A stretch of 64,000 bases of DNA from Nannochloropsis oceanica (taxonomy: Eukaryota > Sar > Eustigmatophyceae > Eustigmatales > Monodopsidaceae): positions 248,001 to 312,000 of the forward strand of contig CP038119.1 of NCBI GenBank assembly GCA_004519485.1. Reading direction: 5' to 3'. Under the pieces are notes generated by a model. It was not told the DNA's origin. It did no database searches and worked only from the letters and a program-made list of their open reading frames with translations. The translations under genes and the position numbers were made by a program. Positions 51,834-63,315 of the stretch are shown one piece after another (within the stretch, counting starts at the first letter, position 1; the number at the start of each line of letters is the position of its first letter).

Positions 51834-53881
51834 GGGAGGGATAGAGGGAGGGACGGAGCGAAAGAGGGAGGAAGAACGTCCTAGGGTGAGGGTGCATTGA
51901 CGTTTACCACCAGGAAAAAGGGAGGGAGGAGGAGGGGCACTGAAAGATAGGAGAATGTTGTTCTGCAGGGTAAGGGTTGGGAAGATGTGCGTAGGAGAGG
52001 TGCACGTTTTTGTGCCAGAGCGAGTGACTTGTGTGTATGTGGGTGGGTGAGTGAGGTCACTGTGCATGAAGACAAAGCAAAGCGGATGAGACTGAGAACA
52101 GAAAGGAGGGTAGACGGGAAACCGATCGCTCGAGGAACAATTTTGGAAAATATTAGGAAAACTATGCTGAAAAAATACGAGAAAAATTAAACTGATAATA
52201 TACGAGGGAAACTAAATTAATGGTTTCAGAACGTAGAAATGTCTTGCTGGTATCAGCAATCCCTTCTGCGTACTGACCTTCCTCCCCTCTTTCCTTCCCT
52301 CTCTTTCTCTTTCCCACCTTGTTTTTCTTTGTGCTTCGGAACGCCTATCTTCGTCCATACCAAGCCGGGCCCCAAATCTTTCCAGCATCAGAAAGATAAA
52401 ACGTAGTATGACGTGTGCTCGGAGAGTGCATCCCTGCCTCTCTGGCTGATGGGAGAGCTGCGAAGCGAATAGGAAGCATAAACGATAGCAATACGGACAA
52501 GACAAATCAATGGACGGCAGGCAGGATTCTTCTTTATCTCAACATTTCTCTCCCTCGTTCGCTCTCCGTCTCTTTCTCACACACACATATCATCATTCTC
52601 TCATCCTTTGATGTTGAATTTTGACGTTTTCCCCCTCCCTCCACCCTTCGTCCTGGCGCTTCTATTGTTCTCATTCATTTATAATTTAGAAAAGTAATTA
52701 TCACTATTATCATTTTAATTGTTATTGTTGTTGTTCTTGTCGTCGATGTTGTCGATGTTGTCGATGTTGTCGGTGTTGTCGATAGTGTCGATGTTGTTCT
52801 TGTTGTTGTCGATGTTATTCCAATTACGGCGTCGTCGTCGCGTTCTCCATCCCTCACTTTCAAGCCCTCTTTCCTACGCCTCCCTGGTTCCATTCCCCTT
52901 TCCATCCATCGGAATTTCTTTGCATTCTTGTACTTCAAGATGTGGGGAGCGTCTAATTTCTGATTTCCTCGTCGGGCTTTTCCTTCGCCCCTGTTGAGGC
53001 CCTACATTCATATGTGCCTTCTCTGCTGCTGCTTCTGCTGCTGCTGTTTCAGCTGTTCCTGCTACTGTCGCTGCTGCTGCCACCGCCGCCGCTGCTGCTG
53101 CTGCTACTGTCACAACCGCTGCAGCAGAAATAAACATGTAAAGAACGGAAGGATGGCACTGCCATTTTCAGTGCAGCTGCTTCTCCTCCGTCTCCTCTGA
53201 GCTATACTTTCCCAACCTCTCTTCCCTACTACTCAAATTAAAACGCCCCCACATTCAACACCCCCACTTCCGTGTGGGGAGGAAAAATCGCCCCGTTACA
53301 CATGTATCTGTACATATTCCCTCTTTCCCTCCAAATCCTCTCACTCTCTCTCTCTTCCTCCCTCCTCCTCTCCTTCCTCCCTTCCGTTCTCTCCCATTCG
53401 TTCCCTTTCTCTCCCTTCATCGAACCCTTCACCCCTTCACTCGTTCCCCATCCCCCCCCCTCCCTCTTGTAGGCAGACACACAGAATTCCAAAAACTGCC
53501 TCAGCCCACACCCTCCTGCCCTCCCTCGCTCCCTCGCTCTCTCACTCCCTCAGCCCCTCTCCAACGACAGGCAGACGGACACCATCTCTCGCACCGGCAT
53601 TCTTCGACTCGAGGAAAGTGACAGGTTTTGATCCAACAAATATGAAGCACTCACACTATGTCTCAAGACTAGACCGACGATACAGAGGCAGAATTATTTG
53701 GGGGGGGGGGGAGGAAGTATACTCTTGATAGCCAGTCCGTCGCGTGCAAGAAAGAGGCTCTCACTCCCCCTTGCCGGCGGTTTGGTCGGCCGTTACACTC
53801 TCTCCCTCCCTCCCTCCCATCCCCATTTATCGCCCATCATCTTTCTCGTGCTAAATCATGTTGTCCTCCCTCCCGATAATC
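51834..53881. other. 2-kb convergent intergenic region with trinucleotide repeats
   Basis: No supported gene. It holds a GTT/GTC/GAT minisatellite (52725-52820, unit near TGTCGATGT), a CTG/CTT trinucleotide-rich block (53018-53115), pyrimidine-rich stretches (53320-53470) and a G-run at 53700-53710. These are probably the 3' untranslated regions of the phosphoesterase and ABC transporter plus spacer. Confidence 0.6.
52725..52820 (+). repeat. TGTCGATGT minisatellite
   Basis: About eight imperfect 9-12 bp units built from TGT, CGA and TGT triplets, between convergent genes. Confidence 0.8.
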
Positions 53882-56332
53882 CTACCGGACCTTAACCGTG
53901 ACAGCATGCCGCGCCAAGATCAAGTACCCCAGCACCAGGAGCCCAGCGCCCAATCCTCCCAGGATCACCAAATTCTCTCGCAGTGTATGTTCCCCCGCAG
54001 ACACTCGCTGCAACACCGACTCCAGACTCGGGTAGATGCACCGCCCCCCTCCCGGGAAGCCTTCTCCCCGTCGTTCCCCCCCTCCCTCCTCCCCTGACGC
54101 CGAGACCGGACACCGAATGTCCTGTCCTTCAAACGTCACCAGTATCAAGGCGTGCAGCGTGTACTTGACGATCGACAAATGCTGGAGCCAGCGCAAGAAC
54201 ACCGGAACCGTTCGCAACTCTACGAGGAAGCCGGCAAATAACGCCATGGGCAGGCTCACCGTAGGCACAAGCGCCAGAGCCACTGCCTCGTTCCGCGTCG
54301 CCACTGCCACCACATATCCCAACGCCGTGCTCGCCGCGTTGCTCAGGCACACAATGCCGAAGATCGTGGCCCATTTTACCCACCCCAAGCCGGGCAAGGC
54401 CAACGGGAAGGTCGCGAAACAAAACGCTAAGGACCAAAAGAAGAGAAAGACGAAGTTTTGCACCACATGACCCACGTAGTACGTGCTAACCCGGTTCACG
54501 CCCGCCATCCTCTCGCGGAAGAACACCTGCAATTCCCCCGGCAAGGTGAAAGCCACCTGGAAAAAGTTGGTTATCAACAGGAAAATGGCGCTCGTTAGCA
54601 TTAAGCCCAGCGTGTCCGTGATGCCGCTCTGTGCAAACTCCTGTCCCTTGGGTCCCCGAAAGGCCAAGCCAATCACCAACCCCGTGCCCACCCCGACAAA
54701 ACACCGCGCGATGGTCATCTTCCGGTCCCGCTGCAGTGCCTGCAATTGCCTCACCACCGAGTTGAGAAATTGGGTCGACCAACTGGCGTTGTAGTCCCGC
54801 GCATACACCTTCCCGTGGCTACCCCTCTCTTCCTCCCTCTCTTCGTCTTCCCTATCTTTGGCCGTTGCCCACAAATTCGCCGCCGCCGCGGCCTGGGATG
54901 CCAACTGCTGCATCGATTGAGAGCTCACCCTAACGAAACCCATCCCCGTCCCTCCCTCCCTCCCTCCCCCGCTCCCAACCCCCGACGACGGAGCCCCCGA
55001 GTCCCCCTTGGCCTTCCAAGCGTGATTACTTCTTGCCAGGTCCGACGCTTCGTACACCGCACACATGCGTACCACCCGTGCTGCTGCTGGTGCTGCTTCG
55101 TCCCCGGGCGGAATGGCCACGCAACGCACCGCAAAATCCGCCACGTTGTGATAGGGAGGGCACTGGAGGCCGATCGAGGCCAGGTAGGGCAGAAAGGTGG
55201 CCATGGGCCCGTAGAAGGCTGTATGACCGCTCCCCGCCAGCAGCAAGAGGTGCGTGAACGTGTTGAACGTCTGACTGCTCGGCTGATGGATCGAGGCAAT
55301 CACAAGCCGACCGCTGTCAGCCATATTCCTCAGAAAACGACTCACGCTCTTGGCCATGCTCGCGTCCAAACCCGTGGTCGCCTCGTCCGCAATCACCACC
55401 ATCGGGTTCGAGAGCATTTCTGTCGCAAAACTCAGTCGCCGCCTTTCCCCCCCAGAGAGACCCCGCACCGTGCTTCGCCCCCCCCCTATATAGCTGTCCG
55501 CAACATGGCTTAGGTTCAGCTCGATCAACACCTCCTGCACACGTGCAAGCTTCGTCTGCCTACTCACCTCCGCCCCCAATCTGACCATCGCGTGGAACTC
55601 CAAATGCTCCCGCACGGTCTGAGTCGGGTAAAATAAGTCGTGCTGGTCCACGAAACCCACCAGAGACAAGTACTGCTTCTTCACTGGCGCGTCATTGAGA
55701 AGCACCTGCCCCTCGAAACTCTGGTCTCTCAAGGCCAAGCAATTCAAAAATGTCGATTTACCACAACCCGATGCCCCCATCACTGCTACCAGGTCCCCTG
55801 CCTCCGCCTGACCGACAATCGACTCAAGCAGGACACGGCGCGATGCTTTCTTGCCTACGCCTGCTCGGGCGGCGGCGGCGGCGGCGGCGCATGGAAACAT
55901 GGCACTACAGCAGCCGCCAGCACGGCCTTTTTTCTCGGGGATGGAATAGGTGATGTCCCAGGAGAGGGACTGAAGGGTGGGTGGGTTTGCGTGGGCCCCA
56001 GCTTCTTCTTCGGGCGCCCGGGAGGCAGTGGAGGTGCTGGCTGTTGTGGTGCTTGTGCCTTCGGAGCCATCTGAGCGCTTGCCAGGACTTATGCTCTTGT
56101 GGTTGTGGTGCTGGTGGTGGTGATAGGTGAGGCCGCGTCGCCGGGAGGTCGAAGGCCGGCCCTTGTCGCCGATGGAGGACGAGGAAGGGGTGTGGGCGTG
56201 GTCGGGTGAGGACGAGGGGGTGGACGTCGAGGAAGAGGGAGGGAGGAATGACGAGGTGGAGAGAACGGTTATAATTGGTGGGGTGAGGCTGGGCTGCTGG
56301 TCATCGTCTGAGGCGTTGGGGTTAGGACTCAT
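53882..56332 (-). CDS. ABCG (White/WBC) half-transporter
   Basis: A single exon of 816 aa, in the nucleotide-domain-first order of ABCG half-transporters. After a Ser/His-rich N-terminus (about 1-120), the ATPase has Walker A GASGCGKST (about 186-194), a Q-loop in VGFVDQHDLFYPTQTVREHL, the signature LSGGERRRLSF (about 294) and Walker B VVIADEATTGLD, where the usual DEPTSGLD proline is replaced by alanine. The H-loop His is in VIASIHQPSSQTF. The membrane part (about 520-816) includes RDRKMTIARCFVGVGTGLVI, FQVAFTLPGELQVFFRERMA and SLPMALFAGFLVELRTVPVF. It must dimerise to work. The substrate is unknown; relatives move lipids, sterols and pigments. Confidence 0.94.
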   Translation of the reverse strand: MSPNPNASDDDQQPSLTPPIITVLSTSSFLPPSSSTSTPSSSPDHAHTPSSSSIGDKGRPSTSRRRGLTYHHHQHHNHKSISPGKRSDGSEGTSTTTASTSTASRAPEEEAGAHANPPTLQSLSWDITYSIPEKKGRAGGCCSAMFPCAAAAAAARAGVGKKASRRVLLESIVGQAEAGDLVAVMGASGCGKSTFLNCLALRDQSFEGQVLLNDAPVKKQYLSLVGFVDQHDLFYPTQTVREHLEFHAMVRLGAEVSRQTKLARVQEVLIELNLSHVADSYIGGGRSTVRGLSGGERRRLSFATEMLSNPMVVIADEATTGLDASMAKSVSRFLRNMADSGRLVIASIHQPSSQTFNTFTHLLLLAGSGHTAFYGPMATFLPYLASIGLQCPPYHNVADFAVRCVAIPPGDEAAPAAARVVRMCAVYEASDLARSNHAWKAKGDSGAPSSGVGSGGGREGGTGMGFVRVSSQSMQQLASQAAAAANLWATAKDREDEEREEERGSHGKVYARDYNASWSTQFLNSVVRQLQALQRDRKMTIARCFVGVGTGLVIGLAFRGPKGQEFAQSGITDTLGLMLTSAIFLLITNFFQVAFTLPGELQVFFRERMAGVNRVSTYYVGHVVQNFVFLFFWSLAFCFATFPLALPGLGWVKWATIFGIVCLSNAASTALGYVVAVATRNEAVALALVPTVSLPMALFAGFLVELRTVPVFLRWLQHLSIVKYTLHALILVTFEGQDIRCPVSASGEEGGGERRGEGFPGGGRCIYPSLESVLQRVSAGEHTLRENLVILGGLGAGLLVLGYLILARHAVTVKVR

Positions 56333-57445
56333 GCTTGCTTGCTTGCTACTGCTGCTGCTTATGAAGATTGACGGAGGCGCTGGACGAGGCAGAGGAGGAA
56401 AAGGAAAAATATGCCCTCGCGTAGGGCCGCTGGACCCCTCTCGCTGCCGTTGCCGCTACCTGCTATCTGCTTTTCCTTGCGTGTCTGTGTGCGATAAGTA
56501 ATGGGAGGGTGAAAAGAGTTGGTCAGTCTGTTGAGAGCAAAACTATGGGTGAAAATCGGGCGCATAGCCCGGCCCGCGAAGAAATTTTCGCTTCGTTTTG
56601 GCCTAAGCGACCGCCCTCCTCCCATACATATTTTGCGTGGGTAAATAGTAGACGTGTGAGCGCCTCGGTAGGACTGCGAAACCATGTGCGAGGATGAGCG
56701 TGAGTGGAGATCGCATCGGCCTGCGCGAATGATGGCACGGCTGCTTGCTTCTAAGTGGGAAGGAGAGAGTGAGAGGGACCGTGCTTGTCCGCTAGGGAGT
56801 CACGTGCGACACAAACACAATCATACGCCTGAAATCTATGGCCGAAAAGCACGCGCTCTGTTGCTTTACACATGGCATGTCCCACCCAAAAATCTGTGCC
56901 TCGAGGGCTTGGACGATCTTGTTCGTGAACGAACGAAAAGTATGGTTTGTCAGAGCATCCTCGTCTGATAGCAAGGGTCACAACAGAATAGCAACACAGC
57001 CACACAAACACACATGACCTGCACAAAAAGCAGAGCAAAGCAAAGATAAAACCCGATACACCATAAGGCTGTTGATGGTGCCAACGTGGATCATTGCATC
57101 AGGCGTCCGCTCTCCCTCTAAACTCGTTTGGTGCGCCACGGCGATCGTTCGTCCCTTTAGAGGACTCCATCTGGGTTTGCTTTCTTTGGGGTGGAAGCCC
57201 GACCGCGCGGGTCGCGTAGATCTGCACACATGTGCACAGCGAGTGTATAATCAAAGAAAGCTTAAAATGCAAAAGACTCGCAAGGGATCTCGCTCGCCTT
57301 TGCGTGCTCACCATGCATATACATTTTTTGGTTTTTTGTTCTTTTTCAGCGTTCTTACTGTTTTCATTATTTGTTCAGGGTGTGTGAGCGTTTCCCACCC
57401 AGGCGTTTTCTACTTAAGTACAATTCCATTCACGTTATTCTATAG
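56333..57445. other. Intergenic region between ABCG and THOC7
   Basis: About 1.1 kb holding the ABCG promoter and the THOC7 3' flank. Several 60-100-codon frames cross it on both strands, but none has family features. Confidence 0.5.
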
Positions 57446-58375
57446 TTAGTCTGTCTGCATCTCCTCCCCACCCTCTTCCTCCTCCCCTCCTTCAACCTCC
57501 TCCCCCCCTCCTCCTCCTCCTTCTCCACCCCCACCTCCCTCTTCCCTCTTAGCCCGCGCAGCCGCCCGCTCCGTCAACCACCGTTCCTTCTCCTCCTCCG
57601 TCCTCAAATCATAATCTAATCCCTCCCTTAAATCCCTCACAGCATTCAAAACAAACGCTAACTGTCTTTTCCTGAGTGCCACTGCATCCACCAGTCGGGC
57701 CTTTTCCTCTTCCATCCCCCCGATTTCTGCTGCTACCTTCGCTTGCCCAGCTGCGGTCCGGGCTTTGGCTGGAAATTGATTGGCAAGTCTGCCCAAAACC
57801 TCGTAGTCCTCTCTTTGCAATCGCACGGCACGCTCAGTGTTTAATTCTTCTTTTAGCGCCGCTATCTCGGCTGCGGCTCGGGCGGTTTGTTCAGCGATTC
57901 TCTCCGCGTAGGCGTCGAATTCATCTCTCTCTCGGGGCAAAGCCGCAAAGATGGCTTCGGCCTTGTCAATCTAACGGTGGGAAGGATGGAAGGAGGGAGG
58001 GAAGGAGGGAAGGATGTGTGGATGAGGCTCCCTCCTATTCGTTGGTGTCTTCAGTATACCAGCAGCGGCACGAATTGAGCCCAAGCCAGCCCATTGATCC
58101 AGCCACCCCTCTCACACCTCTTTCCGTCTTACCTCCAGCCGCATCAACATCAACTCCTTCATTAAGGCGTCATACTGCTCGAACGCCAACTCCCTTCCTC
58201 CCTCCTCTCCCCCCTCTTCCCGTGTTCCACCTCCACCACCTCCACCACCAGTTGCAACCGCAGCGGCGTTGACAAAGGCATTGAATCTAGCTACAAGTCG
58301 ACTCACGGCCGTATGTCCCGTGATAGTCGTCTCTTTGAACGTCAATCGGTCCTCAAAAATCGATCGGTTAATCAT
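57446..58375 (-). CDS. THOC7: THO complex subunit 7
   Basis: Two exons, 58375-58133 and 57970-57446, in phase, giving 255 aa. It is a coiled-coil subunit of the THO/TREX complex, which couples transcription to mRNA export. The N-terminus INRSIFEDRLTFKETTITGH then TAVSRLVARFNAFVN fits the 'RL..DG......L..L...F..W' start of THOC7. The middle REDYEVLGRLANQFPAKART and RLVDAVALRKRQLAFVLNAV matches the 'R.EYDALAK.I...P.R..T ... L..RKKQF..LL..I..L' core. A Gly-rich insertion lies near residues 43-60 and a Gly/Glu-rich tail ends in EMQTD, like the METD end of the animal protein. The intron's 3' end is CCTT/CCCT-rich. Confidence 0.82.
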
Positions 58376-59654
58376 TTATATATACTTGCGCTTTGGGGGC
58401 TGCTGTGCTGTGCTGGTGGGAAGATAGGAGGAAGGGAAAGAGGACAATGTGAGGAAGGAAAAAGAGAGATTAGGTCTGTTGGTACGCAGGAGGGAAAAGT
58501 GTAGAGAGGCTCTTGATTGCAATGGCGGGAAGAGGGCGGGAAGGAGGGGGGCGAGGAAGGTCACTTGCTCTCCCCGTGGCCCCGTTGCGCTTGGATTTCG
58601 GACCACTGTGGGTCCTACTACTCGTGTCAACCATCCGCACGATCTGGGAGGGGGGATGCCACAGACTTGCGACATCGATGCCGCTGCTATTTGGTCTCTT
58701 GGTGGGCTCGGAAAGAGGAGGAGGTCCTTCGTCTCGCCGATCATTCCGCATGGACCGGGCCGGTAAACATCTCAGCTTCTTAAAGCGTAGCACAAAGTGT
58801 AGCTGTCACTGTCACCGCCATATTTCAATGGATAGTACATACTATTGACCCGGTATGTCTAGGAACAAGAGGCGTAAAAAGGCCCAGGCTTGTTGATTCA
58901 CTGGAGTTGTTCCAAACAAAGGACATACAGGGATCGAGACAGGAAGTCCATGTTATCCATTCTCCACCACAAGAGCAAAACCCTCACTGTCTCGAGCCCA
59001 TGCAAAACACAATGCCAGCTCTCCGTTCCCTCTTGCCTCTGCTCAACCTTTCCGCCTTCTAAACGCAGTCGACGGGAGGAAGCGTCGCGCAGATTAGCGA
59101 ATGCTTCCTTCTGGATGTCCACAGGGTGGGGATATCCTTCTGATAGCCTTAGAAGGGTTCAAAAGGCCCAGGGGTGTTAAAATTCTGGGCAAGTAAGATA
59201 GGAAGAAGACGAGGGAGGAGGACGAGGAGAGGCAGGAGGGAGGCAGGAGGTAAAAGTTGCCCTCCGCAAAAGCGACGATGCGGATTTCAACAGTAATTCA
59301 CAGTGACTTATTGATATAATACTCCTGGTGCTGCTCTATGGATGCCTGTGGGTTGAGTAGTTGGTGAGGCAAGATGCAATCTGTCCGCAGCCGTCATCAG
59401 ATGAGTCCATGAGCTTAGGCGACGCTTCTTCGTTTTGCAACGTTTGACAGCAAAGTGTACGATATTCGCCACTCAAGCATTGTCTCATCTTTCTCCACTT
59501 ATGCCTGTCGCCAACCTTAGATAATTCATAAAGCGGTAGGCATTGGTCGCGTCTTGCAGCCCCGGCTTTCTTTGGTTGACATCATCTCACTCTCCTTCCT
59601 TCCTTCTCCACCCCATGCTCCCCTCTTGCCATACTGCTACCACTTGCAGCAACC
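58376..59654. promoter_or_regulatory. Shared upstream region, THOC7/CSE1
   Basis: About 1.28 kb between divergent starts. A minus-strand frame of 74 codons (59122-58898, starting DIQKEAFANLRDASSRRLRL) is not low-complexity but matches nothing I know and is kept only as a weak possibility. Otherwise no gene; a GGA-rich run lies at 59205-59250. Confidence 0.4.
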
Positions 59655-62600
59655 ATGCAGGGCAATGCCGAGGCCTTGGCTATGGTGCCAGGGGTGTTAC
59701 TCAAGACCCTGTCGGCGGATAAGGCACAGGTATGTACGGAGAGAGACGACAACACGTGTGTGCCTTTGTTCTACGACCGACCACCCTAGCTACGGCTCGT
59801 CTCAGCCCCTCTCTCGGCCGAGTCCAGATGCTTATTTGCGATTCAGGGATGGCGGGGCTCCCTTTTTCCTCTAACTGCCCTTATTCCGTCGGCTCGCTTT
59901 TCCAATATTCAGTCGGCCACTCTCCGTCATTCTCCTTATCTCCCTCCCTCCCTCCTTCCCTCCCCTCCATCCCCTCCGCCACTCCCATCCCAGCGTCAAG
60001 AGGCGGAAGCATTTCTGCAGAACATTTACAATCAACCCGGTTGTGCCATGCTTCTTTTTCAAATCATCGAAATGCATGCCACAGGCCCCGCTGAACCCGA
60101 CGTGTCGATCCGGCAAGCTGCCGCCGTCTCGTTCAAGAACCTCGTTCGGAAACGATGGGCACCCGGGAGTGAGGACGATGACACCGACAGCAGCAAGCTT
60201 CAAGGCATGTCCCAAGAAGACAAAGAGCAGGTCAAGCAAAACATTCTCAACCTCATGTGCGCCGTGCCCAACGACATACAAAAACAACTCTCCGAGGCGT
60301 TAACCATCATCAGTACGCATGATTTCCCGGACAAATGGCCGGGGCTACTCCCGGACATGGTGACGAAATTTTCCTCTCGAGACTTACACATAATCAACGG
60401 CGTGCTTCGCTCAGCCAATGCCATCATGAAGAGGTTCAGGCAAGTGGTTCTACGTTGGCCGAGCCTTCAATCCCTCCCTCCTTTCTTGCCTGGGCTGTGG
60501 TCATTAGTTTCTATAGAAAGTCAGCTCTTCGCCTCCTCCTTCCCTCCCTCCATTGATCTCCCTCTCTTCCCCTCGCTATCGTCGCTTCATTCCCTTTCCT
60601 TCATTACTTTTCCCATACCCCCCTACCCCTAGGTATGCGTTCAAGAGTGACGCGCTCTTCGCTCAGCTTCTCTTCTGTCTGCAGAATTTCGCCGGGCCAC
60701 TGACGGAGCTCCTGACATGGGCCGGAGGGGTGTTGGAGGAGGCGGCCAAGGCAAATGATAAAGGGAGGTTGGTGGTGGTGATGGAGACGATGCGGTTGTG
60801 CTGCCGGATATTTTTTTCGTTGAACTGGCAAGATTTGCCCGAGTTTTTTGAAGACAACATGGAGAGGTGGATGGCAGTGTTTGCCACGCTGTTGGCGTTC
60901 ACGCATCGCTCGCTGGTTGAAGAGGAGGAGGAGGAGCGGCCAGGACCGTTGGAGCTCGTGCGGGCAGCTGTAGTGGAAAATTTAAATTTGTATGCCACTA
61001 AATATGAGGAGGAGTTTCAACCGCATTTGAACACGTTCGCAACGGCGGTGTGGGAGTTGCTGAAGGCTTCAGGGACGACTGCGAGCCAACCGAAATTCGA
61101 CGGGCTGGTAACAGTGTCGATGCGCTTCCTGGCCTCTTTGGCGGGGAAACGGATGCACTTTGCCTTGTTCAATAACACGACGTTGTTACGACAGATCGTG
61201 GAGGCGATCGTGGTGCCGAACTTGACCATGAGGGAGGAGGATGAATACCTCTTTGAGGACAATCCCACGGAATACATCCAGCGGGACATGGAGGGAAGCG
61301 ACCAGGATACCCGGAGGCGATGTGCCTGTGACTTGGTGCGGGCGTTGTGTGGGCAGTTCGACGAGGTGGTGACTGGCATCTGCTTGGAGTACATCCAGAA
61401 CATGCTGGGGCTATACCAGAGGTACGTCTGGTGTGTCCTTCCATCATTCACTCTCTTTCTCTTCTCCTTCCCATCCTCCAATCCTCCCTCCCTCCGTAGA
61501 GCCGCAAAGACTGTCCGGATCTGATCTTTTCCTCGCTCCCTCCCTCCTTCCCTCGCTCCCTTCCTTCCTGACAGTAACCCATCCAACTGGAAAAGCAAAG
61601 ACGCGGCCATCCATCTCATGCTCGCCATTACGGTCCGCGCCGAATCCGCCGCCAAGGGTGCCAGCCAGCTGAATGAGCGTGTGGACGTGCTGGCGTTTTA
61701 CAACGCACACATCCTCCCCGAGCTCGAGGACCAATCTTTGAACGCCCGTCCGATCATCAAAGCAGATTGTCTCAAGTTCGTCACGTGTTTCAGGCAATCG
61801 CTTAATGTGGGGATGATGCTGGCGGTGTGTCCCTTGTTAATCTCGCATCTGGGGGGGGTCCATGCGGTAGTCCAGACCTATGCCGCTCATTGTCTGGAGA
61901 GGCTGCTGAACGTGAAGGACCCAACGGTGGTGGGGGGAGGAGGGGGGGGAACTCTGTGGGTCCGAAGGCTAGGAAAGGAGAGCCTGAGGCCTTTTCTAAA
62001 CGGGCTGTTCACGGGATTGTTTGGGGTGGTGGACCGAGGGGGTGGGGATGGGCAGGAGAACGAGTACGTGATGAAGGCCATCATGCGGCTCTTGACGGTG
62101 GTCCAGGACGAGATTCTTCCCGTCACTGGCATTGTCCTCGACAAGCTGACGGCGTCTTTGGTGCGGGTATGTCGGAACCCGTCCAATCCCTTGTTCAACC
62201 ACTTTTTGTTCGAATCGGTGGCAGCAACCGTTAAATTCGTCTGTCATGCCAACCCCCACGCAACGGCAGATTTTGAAGAACGGTTATTGCCCCCCTTTGA
62301 GGGTGTCCTCTCCCTCGACGTGGCCGAATTTACACCGTATGTCTTTCAAATTCTTGCTCAACTCCTCCTTTACCGCCCTGACGGCATGTCATCCGCCTTC
62401 GTCGCTCTCTTTCCCCCCCTCCTCACCCCGTCGCTATGGGAACGCAAGGCAAACATTCCTGGTCTGGTCCTCCTCCTTCAAGCTTACCTTAGGAAAGGCG
62501 CCGATACCCTTTCGTCCCACATTGAGCCATTGCTCGGCATCTTCACCACACTCCTCTCCTCCCGTTCCTCTGAAAAACATGCCTTTGACCTTCTCCTCGC

Positions 62601-63315
62601 CATCTTCCTTCACTTCCCCCCATCCCTCCTCCAAAAATACGAACGCCGGCTCTTTGAGCTCATCCTCACCCGCTTGCAAACCTCCAAGTCTCCGCGGACG
62701 ATCCGCCTGACCCTTCTCTTCTTTGGGTTTTACACAGGGAAATTCTCCCCTGCCGCCTGGTCACGCCTGCTTGAATCCCTTCAGCCGGGGATGACCAGGA
62801 TGGTCTTGATCCAAGTATGGCTGCCGAACGTCCAGATGGCGGCCATTGCGGGAGGAATGGAAGCCAAGGCCTGCGTGATAGGCTTGACGAGGATCCTGTG
62901 CGAGTATCGAGAGCTATTTGGCTCGGCTGAGGGCTTGGAGATATGGGGAAGGGTGCTTAATGGGGTCTTGATGATGGCTGCCCCCGAGGCAGGGAAGGAG
63001 GATGGGTTGGGGAAGGGGAAGAGGGGAGGATGGGAGGAGGAGATGGATGAGGAGGATGCGTGGGAGAAACAACAGGCCATGCAGGAGGTGAGTGGAGAGG
63101 CAGTCTTTTCCAAATTGCATTTTGCGTCGGTGGGGGAGGAAGATTATTTCCCGCAAGTCGAGGGAGGAAGGGAAGGAGGTTTGGTGTCGTTTGTGGCGCA
63201 GCAGTTGAATGGGCTTTGGGCGAGCAATCAGGCGGTGAATTTTTGGCCGGTGGTGGAGAAGAGTCTGAGTCCACCGCAGATTGGGGTCTTGCAGGCGGCG
63301 GGAGTGAGATTGTGA
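59655..63315 (+). CDS. CSE1L: Exportin-2 (CSE1/CAS), importin-alpha re-exporter
   Basis: Four exons, 59655-59729, 59994-60439, 60633-61421 and 61575-63315, in phase, giving 1,016 aa, close to the usual ~970. It returns importin-alpha to the cytoplasm with Ran-GTP. Diagnostic blocks are QEAEAFLQNIYNQPG, DIQKQLSEALTIISTHDFPD then KWPGLLPDMV, LHIINGVLRSANAIMKRFR, FFSLNWQDLPEFFEDNMERW, EYIQRDMEGSDQDTRRRCAC then DLVRALC, NPSNWKSKDAAIHLMLAI, ENEYVMKAIMRLLTV and EFTPYVFQILAQLLL. It ends QIGVLQAAGVRL. Intron 2 uses a GC donor (GCAAGT at 60440) with an AG acceptor; phase and homology both require it. Only short Gly- or Glu-rich insertions interrupt the HEAT repeats. Confidence 0.97.

Noticed and set aside
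58898-59122. 74-codon minus-strand frame between THOC7 and CSE1
   Set aside because: Normal composition but no recognised family and no clear promoter or splice context; not strong enough to list as a gene.
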